A stretch of 7,142 nucleotides of DNA, taken from the NCBI GenBank assembly GCA_052148775.1, contig JBKQHM010000840.1, forward strand, positions 1 to 7,142. The letters are read 5' to 3'. The position numbers and the translations under genes were made by a program. The notes beneath the pieces are model-generated. The model was not told the origin of the DNA, did not search any database, and was given only the letters and a program-made list of their open reading frames with translations. Position 1 is the first letter of the stretch. Every line of letters begins with the position of its first letter. Shown here piece by piece: positions 1-6,688 of the stretch. The DNA is from CAVZRC01 sp052148775 (lineage in GTDB: Bacteria > Planctomycetota > Planctomycetia > Isosphaerales > Isosphaeraceae).

Positions 1-1
1 C

Positions 2-1387
2 CGTTGGGGACTGGCCTTCACGGGGATCGCGTTCCTCTGCACGGTCCTGGCCTGGTTGGGATTCTACCTGCGGATCCCCATCGATGAGGGCCTGGGCTAC
101 AGCCCGCAGTACCACGTCTTCGGCCGGCGGTTCTTCGCCCTGGACGAGCTGAACGCGCCCCTGATACCGGCGACGTCCTTGATCCATTTTCTGATGGCGC
201 TGGCCACCGCCCGAACGAAGATGCGCCGATTCTCATTCACGTGGTCGCTCGCCGCGGAGACCCTGCGCATCGCCGCCTTCTCCGCCACGGAACCCTGGCT
301 GATCATCGCCCTGCTGGCCGCGACGACCGTGCCCCCCTATATCGAGCTGGCCAGCCGGGGCCAGCCGACCCGGATCTTCGTGATCCACATGTCGATATTC
401 ATCGGCTTGCTGGTGCTGGGCTGGACGGCCGTCGAGATCGGCGGCCGGGACACAACGCCCTCGGCCTGGGCGACGATCCCGCTGATGCTGGCGATCCTGG
501 TACGGTGCGGGACGGTGCCGGCGCATTGCTGGGTCACCGACTGGTTCGAGCACGCGACCTTCGGGATCGCCGTGTTATTCGTGGCCCCCCTGACCGGCGT
601 CTATGCCGCGGTCCGGCTGGTCCTGCCGATCGCGCCGGATTGGGTCCTGCACAGTATCTCGATCGCCTCGCTGATCACGGCCGTCTACGCCGCCGGGATG
701 GGAGTCATCCAGACGGAAGTGAGGCGATTCTACGCCTACCTGTTCATCAGCCATGCCTCGCTCGTCCTGGTCGGGTTGGAGCTGGATACCGTCATGTCGC
801 TGACGGGCTCGCTCTGCCTGTGGTTCTCGGTCATCCTGTCGCTGGCCGGCTTCGGCCTGACGCTCCGCGCCGTGGAATCGCGATTCGGCCGTCTTTCCTT
901 GAGCGGCTTCCACGGCCTGTATGAGCATTCGCCCGCGCTGGCCGTCTGCTTCATGCTCACCGGCCTGGCGAGCGTGGGCTTCCCGGGCACGCTCGGCTTC
1001 ATCTCAACCGAGTTGCTGGTGGATAGCGCCGTCGAGGTCAACCCGACCGTGGGCATCGCGCTGGTCGCCGCTGCGGCGCTCAACGGGATCGCCGTGATCC
1101 GGGCCTATCTCCATCTGTTCGCCGGGGCGCGGCACGTCTCGACGGTCTGGCTCGGGATCGGGACGCGTGAGCGGATCGCCGTCTTGACCCTGACGACCAT
1201 GATCCTCCTCGGCGGCCTGTTCCCGCAGCCCGGCGTCACGACCCGTGAGGCCGCGGCGGAACAGATCGTGCGACAACGGCGGATGCGACGCCTCGACGCG
1301 GAGGCCGAACAGACCGAGCCCGGCCCTCCGGTCGCCACCAACCCGGCGATTCCCAACCCACCCTTGGCGGTTGCCACTCCCCGGTGA
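2..1387 (+). CDS. Proton-conducting membrane subunit, NuoM/NuoL/MrpD family (5' partial)
   Basis: Integral membrane protein of the complex I / Mrp antiporter channel family, which moves protons across the cytoplasmic membrane. The frame is open to the left edge, so the 5' end is missing; a TTG at 56 is possible but lies inside a hydrophobic helix, so I do not take it as the start. About 461 residues are visible, with some 11-12 hydrophobic segments. Family landmarks are a VPAHCWVTD segment (around base 515; NuoM has VPLHGWLPD), RRFYAYLFISHAS (around 725; NuoM KRLIAYTSVSH), LASVGFPGTLGFISTE (around 968) and the C-terminal LGGLFPQP (around 1210). After the last helix comes a soluble, charged and proline-rich tail of about 50 residues. 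The usual channel Glu and Lys are replaced (see findings). It converges on the FG-GAP gene. It could be a subunit of a complex I-like enzyme or of another NuoL-type transporter such as DabB; the family is sure, the complex is not. Confidence 0.82.
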   Translation, partial: RWGLAFTGIAFLCTVLAWLGFYLRIPIDEGLGYSPQYHVFGRRFFALDELNAPLIPATSLIHFLMALATARTKMRRFSFTWSLAAETLRIAAFSATEPWLIIALLAATTVPPYIELASRGQPTRIFVIHMSIFIGLLVLGWTAVEIGGRDTTPSAWATIPLMLAILVRCGTVPAHCWVTDWFEHATFGIAVLFVAPLTGVYAAVRLVLPIAPDWVLHSISIASLITAVYAAGMGVIQTEVRRFYAYLFISHASLVLVGLELDTVMSLTGSLCLWFSVILSLAGFGLTLRAVESRFGRLSLSGFHGLYEHSPALAVCFMLTGLASVGFPGTLGFISTELLVDSAVEVNPTVGIALVAAAALNGIAVIRAYLHLFAGARHVSTVWLGIGTRERIAVLTLTTMILLGGLFPQPGVTTREAAAEQIVRQRRMRRLDAEAEQTEPGPPVATNPAIPNPPLAVATPR

Positions 1388-1427
1388 TCCACGGCAAGGA
1401 TATGAATCCGGCAAGCACTAAACGCAC

Positions 1428-1502
1428 ATACGAGCTCGAAGCGCCAGCGAGTGGATTCCGGCCGGGATGAGCCATTCACTCGCTGGCGCGTCGAGCTTGT
1501 AT
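1428..1502. repeat. Large imperfect inverted repeat, REP-like, between convergent genes
   Basis: The left arm (1428-1453) and right arm (1477-1502) are 26 bases each. The left arm equals the reverse complement of the right arm at 24 of 26 positions; the core GCGCCAGCGAGTG is perfect. The 23-base spacer 1454-1476 holds a smaller GC-rich dyad. The element fills the gap between two convergent genes (stops at 1387 and 1546), where a bidirectional terminator or mRNA-stabilising hairpin would be expected, but no long T-run follows it on either strand. From memory, closely similar GCGCCAGCGAGTG-type sequences recur in planctomycete genomes, which would make this a dispersed REP/BIME-like element; that part is not shown by this window. 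Confidence 0.7.
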
Positions 1503-1545
1503 GATTCACTTTCTTGCCAAGGTGATAAGACCTCGCCGGCCCGGG

Positions 1546-3915
1546 TTACCGTGTCGAGGTCGTCCCTGCCTCGCCCGGCAACGGAATCGGCCGGGCATCC
1601 AGGACACGGAACGCATCGCGGCCCTCGACGATCTCGATCGCGCGGTCGATCGGGACGTCGTGGAATTCCTGGCGCGTGCGACTCGTCGGCCAATCGACCT
1701 GCAACTGGAGGACGCGCGGGGCCGGACCGAGCCCGATCGTCAGGGAGAACGGGTTGCCGCCGTAGCTCGACCCGCTGGTGACCTCGCGATGGCGGGATTC
1801 CACGCGGCCTCCGGGCCCGGGCAAATCGACTCGGACCCTGGCCCCGATGGCGGCGCGGTTGGTCTTCTCTCCGATTAGGCGGATCGTCAGCCAGTGGTTC
1901 CCGTGGCCGGAATTCTGGAACAGGACATTATGGGCTCGGTCGCCGGGCGTCGCGCCCCCGGCCTCGAGGAAGATGTCGAGGTCGCCGTCGCGATCCCAGT
2001 CGGCGAACGCGATCCCATGCCCCTTCTGGAGATGGCCGGTGCCCGACGACGTCGTCACATCCTCGAACCGCCGGCCGTCGACGTTCTTGAACAGGACGTT
2101 GGGCACGACGTAGCGATACTCGGCACGGCCGGTCCCGAGGTAGATGTCGAGGTATCCGTCGTTATCGAGGTCGCCGAAGTTCGATCCCATGCAGACGAGC
2201 ACGCGGTCGAGCCCGACCTCCGTCGTCACGTCGCGGAACCCGCCGGGCCACTCGTTGCGGAAGAGACGGGGCCGCTCGCCGAGGGTCGGCTGGCCGAGAT
2301 GGCTGCGGATAACGTCGGAGAGCCGGTTGCCGAAGTCGCACACGAACAGGTCGAGGCGACCGTCGTTGTCGTAGTCCCACCACCAGCACGCGAAGCTGGA
2401 CAGGGGCTCGGTGACTCCCAGGGCCAGGGCCACGTCGGTGAACGTGCCGTCACCGTTGTTCCTGTACAGGCGGTTCGGTTCGGCATTATTCGAAACGTAG
2501 AGGTCAGGATCGCCATCATGATCGTAGTCGCCCCAGGCCGCACCCTTGCCCCAGAGCTGGTTGAGCACCCCGGCCGAGGCCGCGACGTCGTTAAAAGTCC
2601 CGTCGCCGTTGTTATGGTACAGGCGGCCGAGATTCCGAGGGTCGGGATGCCTGCGATCGAATTCGCCGGCCATGTACAGATCGACGAACCCATCGTTGTC
2701 GTAGTCGGCCCAGGCCCCCGATTGGCAGGCGATCGGGGCGATCAGGCCCGCCGAGGCGGTGACATCCTCGAAGGTACCGTCGCCCCGGTTGCGCAATAAC
2801 GAGGGCCGCTTGGCCCACTCCCAGCCGCCGCGCAGCAGGAGCACATCGAGGTCCCCGTCGTTGTCGTAATCGGCGTGCGTCGCATTGGCGGCGCCCACCT
2901 GTCCGGCCAGCCCGGCGGACCCTGACCGTTCATCGAAGGTACCGTCCCCGCGATTGATGAAGAGCCCCGGCCCTCGCTCCGGGTCCAGGTTGGTCATGAA
3001 TGCGTCGAGCAGGCCGTCGCCGTCGAAGTCATCGACGATGCAGCCGCCGGCATTATTCTCGCCCAGAGCGTCGAGCCCGACCCTCGCGGCGACGTTGCGG
3101 AACCGGCCGACGTCGATCTTCGAGCGGAACCGCTCCATCGGGATGAGGTACTGTGCGGGGACCTTTTCGGGGTACTCGCCCAGGGTCATGTACGCGACAT
3201 TCAGCAACCAACGGACGCCGATGTCCTCGGGGCGTTTTTCCAGGTAGGCGGTGAAGTGACGGACCGCCCGGCGCGAGCCGGTCGTCTGCCGATGCACGGC
3301 GGCTGGCGCGAGCGGGAAGATGCAACTCGCGTCGGTACAGCAGGCGATGCAGTTCTCGGACTCGCCTCGTCGCAAGGCGGCGACACCGAGGAGCGCCTCG
3401 ATGTTGGCCCCGAACAGGGCGGGCAGCGGCGGATGGATTTCGCGAGCCGCTTCGAAGTGCGACGTCGCTTCCTCGAACCGCCCGTCGAACATGTGGAGCG
3501 CCCCGATGTCGATCTGGTACTGCGCGGCCTGCATCGCCTCGCGGTCCGATTTCGGTCGCCCGAGTTCCCTGAGCCGTTCCTCGGTCCGCGCGATCCCCCG
3601 GGCCGCCCGGCCCTTCCGAGCCGCTCCCACCTGGGCGAGCGACGTGGGATCGGTCTCGGCCTGCTCGAACCTGGTGGCGAAGAAGGTCCCGCTGTCGTCG
3701 ACCCAGACGTCGGAATAGAGCGGGAACTCCTCTCGCCCTCGCGACGTCCGGGCGGGCGGTTCGATCCGCCTGGGCGCAGCGCCTCTCGCAGACACCAGCC
3801 CGATCAACTGCCTCGGATCGAGGCCGGTCAGCGCGGACACGACCGCGAGGCTCGTGGCCATCACCACGGCGAGTACGCCAGCTAACCGGAGGGCGATCAT
3901 CGCTCTTCGACGCAC
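1546..3915 (-). CDS. CRTAC1-family TPR / FG-GAP (VCBS) / ASPIC-UnbV protein
   Basis: Exported protein of 789 residues. Residues 1-30 form an Arg-rich N-terminus and a hydrophobic stretch, read as a signal peptide or anchor. Residues 124-245 are helical and TPR-like (IGALHMFDGRFEEATSHFEAA, then RWLLNVAYMTLGEYP). Seven calcium-type D-x-D-x-D-G motifs follow at about 295, 349, 404, 463, 514, 582 and 639, several followed by N-x-GDGTF-x-DV, the signature of FG-GAP/VCBS beta-propeller repeats. Residues 673-765 match the ASPIC/UnbV domain (NHWLTIRLIG, IGARVRV, SSYGG). The start is GTG at 3915; an ATG at 3900 is an alternative that would shorten the signal by five residues. FG-GAP propellers usually bind calcium and partner proteins or glycans at the cell surface. 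The gene is divergent from the anchored TPR gene. A cysteine cluster, CIACC plus C198, lies in the TPR part. Molecular function is unknown. Confidence 0.92.
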   Translation of the reverse strand: MRRRAMIALRLAGVLAVVMATSLAVVSALTGLDPRQLIGLVSARGAAPRRIEPPARTSRGREEFPLYSDVWVDDSGTFFATRFEQAETDPTSLAQVGAARKGRAARGIARTEERLRELGRPKSDREAMQAAQYQIDIGALHMFDGRFEEATSHFEAAREIHPPLPALFGANIEALLGVAALRRGESENCIACCTDASCIFPLAPAAVHRQTTGSRRAVRHFTAYLEKRPEDIGVRWLLNVAYMTLGEYPEKVPAQYLIPMERFRSKIDVGRFRNVAARVGLDALGENNAGGCIVDDFDGDGLLDAFMTNLDPERGPGLFINRGDGTFDERSGSAGLAGQVGAANATHADYDNDGDLDVLLLRGGWEWAKRPSLLRNRGDGTFEDVTASAGLIAPIACQSGAWADYDNDGFVDLYMAGEFDRRHPDPRNLGRLYHNNGDGTFNDVAASAGVLNQLWGKGAAWGDYDHDGDPDLYVSNNAEPNRLYRNNGDGTFTDVALALGVTEPLSSFACWWWDYDNDGRLDLFVCDFGNRLSDVIRSHLGQPTLGERPRLFRNEWPGGFRDVTTEVGLDRVLVCMGSNFGDLDNDGYLDIYLGTGRAEYRYVVPNVLFKNVDGRRFEDVTTSSGTGHLQKGHGIAFADWDRDGDLDIFLEAGGATPGDRAHNVLFQNSGHGNHWLTIRLIGEKTNRAAIGARVRVDLPGPGGRVESRHREVTSGSSYGGNPFSLTIGLGPAPRVLQLQVDWPTSRTRQEFHDVPIDRAIEIVEGRDAFRVLDARPIPLPGEAGTTSTR
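1975..3033 (-). repeat. Seven tandem FG-GAP/VCBS repeats inside the CRTAC1-like gene
   Basis: Repeats of about 50-65 codons, each centred on D-x-D-x-D-G-x-x-D (DYDNDGDLD, DYDNDGFVD, DYDHDGDPD, DYDNDGRLD, DLDNDGYLD and DWDRDGDLD, plus a first copy DDFDGDGLLD). Seven copies suit a closed seven-bladed propeller, which is the usual form for this family. Copies differ in sequence, so this is an old duplication. The repeated codons also create a long open frame on the plus strand that is rich in alternating Val/Glu and is not a gene. Confidence 0.9.
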
Positions 3916-4267
3916 GGATCTCGCCCTCGAGAAGAGTTCGACGGGGCCAAATACGCAAGGGCAGACGCCAGGCGCACCCGGTATCCGCCCGAAAACTCGG
4001 CGTCACCGAATTCCATTCTCCCACAGTCGGCCTGCCCTGCAACCCCTGACTGCATCCATCGAGATGAGTCGGATTGGTGAGACATCCCTCGAATCGGACG
4101 ATATCCCTGCGAGCCCGCAAGGATCCCCGACGTCTGGTCGCCGATCGTTTTGTGTCGTATCTTCGGGAGATCCCGCATCGTGCGACGCCAACGTCGGCAC
4201 GCACACCCGCCCGATGCATCGGCGGGCGTGGGTCCATGATCTCGGCGGCCCGTCGGAATGTTGGCCC
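3916..4267. other. Divergent intergenic region with clustered short dyads
   Basis: This 352-base gap separates the divergent starts at 3915 (-) and 4268 (+), so it should hold promoters for both genes. I see no convincing -35/-10 pair. The right half contains three short dyads: CGGGA-GA-TCCCG at 4164-4175, CGACG-CCAA-CGTCG at 4183-4196, and the perfect 12-base palindrome CCGATGCATCGG at 4211-4222, whose flanks can extend the pairing with a one-base bulge. In-frame codons upstream of 4268 stay open back to 3854, but their translation is low-complexity and not protein-like, so I treat the region as noncoding. Confidence 0.55.
4211..4222. promoter_or_regulatory. Perfect 12-base palindrome, possible operator
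   Basis: CCGATGCATCGG reads the same on both strands and lies 45 bases before the ATG of the anchored TPR gene, where an operator or a 5' leader hairpin could sit. With one bulged C, outer GCCC/GGGC pairing extends it. In GC-rich DNA a 12-base palindrome can arise by chance, and no binding protein is suggested by the sequence. Confidence 0.2.
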
Positions 4268-5518
4268 ATGAGTCCCATCGAAATCGCAGGCCAATCCCGC
4301 CCGAAGACGTCGCGACCCGTGCGACCGGTCGGGCCGATGATCGTTGCGATAACCGCGGTGGTCCTGGCCTGTGTCCTGGGTCGATTGTGGTGGCAATACG
4401 ATCGATCGGCGCCGGCGAGGCGGGCACGGGCGGCCGCCGCGCGAGGGCGAAGCGATCTCCGCGCCGGACGCCCCGACCTGGCACTCCGGGCCGTCGGCGA
4501 CATCCGCGACGAGTCGCCCGAGGCCGGCGAGGCGATGGCCGTCGCCGGGATGGCCCTGGTCCGCATGGGCCAGTACCCCGTCGCCCGGATGGCGCTCGAA
4601 CGCGCCCTGAAGCTGCAACCCGATCAATTCGAGGCGGCCGTCACCCTGGGGGAATTGAGCCTCGATCTGGGAAATACCCGGCGCGGGGCGGACGTCCTCA
4701 CGATGGCCGCCCAGCTTCGTCCCCGCGAGTTCGGCGTCTGGCGCCTGCTGGGGAAGGCCCTCGACGACCTCAACGATCCCGCCGGGGCCGCGTATGCGTA
4801 TCAAAAGGCGCTGGAACTGAGGCCCGCGGACCGCGACCTGCTGATCGCATTGATCGGCATCCTCATTAACAGCGGCCAATCCGATCTCGCCGAGCCCTGG
4901 ATCCATAAGGCACTCGCGAAGGCCCCCGACAATCCCGTCGTCCTGGGATTCGCCGCACGCGGGGCATTCGACGCGAATCGCCTCGACGAGTCCCTGGCGC
5001 TCGCCGATCGATCCCTCCGGACGGATCCCCGGAACCCCGACGCCTTGCTGGCGCGAGCGCGCTGCCGTGTGGCGAGGTTACAGTGGAAGGATGCCTTGCC
5101 CGATGCGGAGCGCGCCGCGGCCGCCGCGCCAAACGACCTCGGCACGCTCCATCTTCTCTGGATCATCGAGACCCGATTGGGATTGACCGATCGCGCGGCC
5201 GCGACGCTCGAGAAGCGAAAACGGACCCAAGCCAGGGCGAAGTTGATGGATGAATTGACCGAAGAGCTCAAGCTCCATCCCGACGATCCCAGGATTCCGT
5301 GGAGGATGGGAGAGGTTGCCATCGAGGCGTGTTCCTTCATGTTCGCCGGTCGTTGCTTCGAAGCGTCGTTGGCACTCGCTCCGGATTATCAACCGGCGAT
5401 CGAGAGTTTGACGGCCTTGAGGCGGTCCCATCCGGAGTTGGCGAGGAAATCGAGCGTAACGGTCCACCCTTTCGAAGAGATCCGCCCCTCCCAGGCTCGA
5501 TCCGGGCCGACTCAATGA
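4268..5518 (+). CDS. Membrane-anchored tetratricopeptide (TPR) repeat protein
   Basis: A 416-residue protein. A short basic Arg/Pro/Lys N-terminus (1-22) precedes one hydrophobic segment at about 23-42 (MIVAITAVVLACVLGRLWW), then an Arg/Ala-rich linker and about eight TPR-like helix pairs from residue 55 to about 380. Clear units are AGMALVRMGQYPVARMALER (93-112), LLGKALDDLNDPAGAAYAYQ (160-179) and a final one ending FEASLALAPDY (364-374). TPRs are protein-interaction scaffolds; with this anchor most of the chain should face the periplasm. I chose the ATG at 4268 because homology-like sequence starts just after it, although the upstream frame is open and the ribosome site is weak (GGA about ten bases before). 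ATG 4337 is an alternative. The short C-terminal tail after residue 395 is Ser/Pro-rich. The gene is divergent from the FG-GAP gene, which also has a TPR part. Partner and function are unknown. Confidence 0.88.
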   Translation: MSPIEIAGQSRPKTSRPVRPVGPMIVAITAVVLACVLGRLWWQYDRSAPARRARAAAARGRSDLRAGRPDLALRAVGDIRDESPEAGEAMAVAGMALVRMGQYPVARMALERALKLQPDQFEAAVTLGELSLDLGNTRRGADVLTMAAQLRPREFGVWRLLGKALDDLNDPAGAAYAYQKALELRPADRDLLIALIGILINSGQSDLAEPWIHKALAKAPDNPVVLGFAARGAFDANRLDESLALADRSLRTDPRNPDALLARARCRVARLQWKDALPDAERAAAAAPNDLGTLHLLWIIETRLGLTDRAAATLEKRKRTQARAKLMDELTEELKLHPDDPRIPWRMGEVAIEACSFMFAGRCFEASLALAPDYQPAIESLTALRRSHPELARKSSVTVHPFEEIRPSQARSGPTQ

Positions 5519-5803
5519 TCGAACTGGCCACGCGCCACCCCCCTCGCGGTCGGATGACCTTTCATGCCAACGGGGGCGACGGTAGAATCAAACTGGCTCC
5601 GCAATGAGGACTGTCCGCAATTCCTTGCGAGCACTCGAATAGGGTTTTTCTCGGGGATGGGCGGATTCTCGTGGATGGCTCCGGAGATCGGGAGTTCCGG
5701 CATCTTCCGAGGACGGTCCTCGCCGGCGGGCTGCGTGGGAGGCTCCACCACGGGGTGGGCCGGGACGGATTGTCGACCATCAACGGATTGCAGGGCGGGA
5801 ATC
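5519..5803. other. Intergenic region, no gene seen
   Basis: A 285-base gap between the TPR gene and the DUF2934 gene. The plus frame of the downstream gene is open back to 5564, but that stretch translates to a Gly/Ser/Cys-rich sequence without domain character. A small perfect hairpin CGAGGA-CGG-TCCTCG lies at 5708-5722, with no T-run after it, so it is not a classical terminator. TAGAAT at 5583-5588 resembles a -10 box but lacks a good -35. The gap suggests a separate promoter for the downstream genes. Confidence 0.5.
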
Positions 5804-6679
5804 ATGCGACCCACTTCCGAACAGATCCAGTACGCCGCCTATGATCGCTGGCAACGCCGCGGATACACCCACGGGCGCGACGGCGATGATTGGCACGCCG
5901 CCGAGAAGGAGCTGACGTTCCTTCTCAATTACCGGACGATCGCCGAATACCCGCTCGATTCCCAGGATCGGATCGTGCTGGGATCCGCTTCGCCCCGGCG
6001 ATGCCGATTCTGCGAGCGCGCGTCGAATCAGGCCGCGTTCGGTGCCCCGCTCCCCGTATTGCCGGGTTTGGTCGGTAATCCGTCGCTGTTCACGGCCGAG
6101 ATCTGCGACGATTGCCGGGAGGATTGGCATGCCCCGCTCGAGGCGGAGTTCCGGACCTTCCGGGAATCCCTGGGGGCGTGTGGTGCCGGACTCGATGTCG
6201 ACGGCGGGCCGCAAAGCCGGCCGAGTTTCTCCGTCCCGGCCTTCAAATCCTTGATCGCCGGCGCCCTGATCATCTTGCCAGAGTCCGAGTTGCCTTCCGT
6301 CCTCGATACGATCGAATGGGTGAGCAACCCCGACCACGATAGCGACGACCAGCTCTTCGCGGGCGCGCTCTGCCAGGTGTACTCGGTGCCGTTCCTCGGG
6401 GATCGGTCGTGGGTCAGCCTGGCGCGGCGAATCGACGACGAGGCGCCGCTGCCGAACCTGCTCTATTTCCTCGCCCACGACGGGATCATCGTCCAGGTGC
6501 CCGTGCCGCTCTGCTTGCACGACGAGGACCTCGACGGCCGGGCCGTCTATCAGCCCGAGCGTGCGCTCAATGGGGGCTTCGGCCCCGATTTCCAGGAGAG
6601 CCGCGTATCGGTGTTGCCCTTGATCCTGTCCCGGAGGCGACCCCGACCGGAACGCCGGTATCCTTTGATCGCCTCTTGA
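5804..6679 (+). CDS. DUF2934 + zinc-knuckle (degenerate HNH_5-like) protein
   Basis: A 291-residue soluble protein of unknown function. Residues 6-38 match DUF2934 (AAYDRWQRRG, HGRD, W, AEKEL), a short helical domain common in planctomycetes and proteobacteria. Residues 67-104 contain CRFC (C67, C70) and, after a loop with LVGNPSLF, CDDC (C101, C104), a likely four-cysteine zinc site. This layout resembles HNH_5-type domains, but the segment that normally carries the His (AHxIPE-like) reads PLPVLPG, so nuclease activity is doubtful. The rest (about 140-291) is a mixed region starting FKSLIAGALIILPESELP. The ATG at 5804 is chosen because the DUF2934 domain begins directly after it and GGGCGGGA lies just upstream; the open frame before it is not protein-like. 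The next gene starts nine bases after the stop, so the two are probably co-transcribed. Confidence 0.85.
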   Translation: MRPTSEQIQYAAYDRWQRRGYTHGRDGDDWHAAEKELTFLLNYRTIAEYPLDSQDRIVLGSASPRRCRFCERASNQAAFGAPLPVLPGLVGNPSLFTAEICDDCREDWHAPLEAEFRTFRESLGACGAGLDVDGGPQSRPSFSVPAFKSLIAGALIILPESELPSVLDTIEWVSNPDHDSDDQLFAGALCQVYSVPFLGDRSWVSLARRIDDEAPLPNLLYFLAHDGIIVQVPVPLCLHDEDLDGRAVYQPERALNGGFGPDFQESRVSVLPLILSRRRPRPERRYPLIAS

Positions 6680-6688
6680 GAGTCTGGT

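Noticed and set aside
241..924. Plus-strand open frame overlapping the proton-channel gene
   Set aside because: It is out of frame with the membrane protein, Arg/Asp/Gly-rich and without membrane segments or motifs.
1894..2799. Plus-strand open frame of 301 codons opposite the FG-GAP repeats
   Set aside because: It is the antisense image of the repeated Asp/Gly codons, which gives repeating Val/Glu/Ile patterns; there is no independent support.
3854..4267. N-terminal extension of the anchored TPR protein back to 3854
   Set aside because: It would overlap the divergent FG-GAP gene start, and its translation is not protein-like. The anchor and TPR start fit the ATG at 4268.
3053..4906. Long minus-strand open frame of 617 codons
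   Set aside because: It overlaps two better-supported genes and the gap between them. Its translation is Arg/Gly/Pro-rich with no domain, a usual by-product of GC-rich coding sequence.
5560..5588. Possible promoter with TAGAAT at 5583-5588
   Set aside because: The best -35 at 17-base spacing is TTTCAT, a poor match, and the site is over 200 bases from the start codon at 5804.
5564..5803. N-terminal extension of the DUF2934 protein back to 5564
   Set aside because: The added 80 residues are Gly/Ser/Cys-rich with no domain character, and the DUF2934 domain starts directly after the ATG at 5804.
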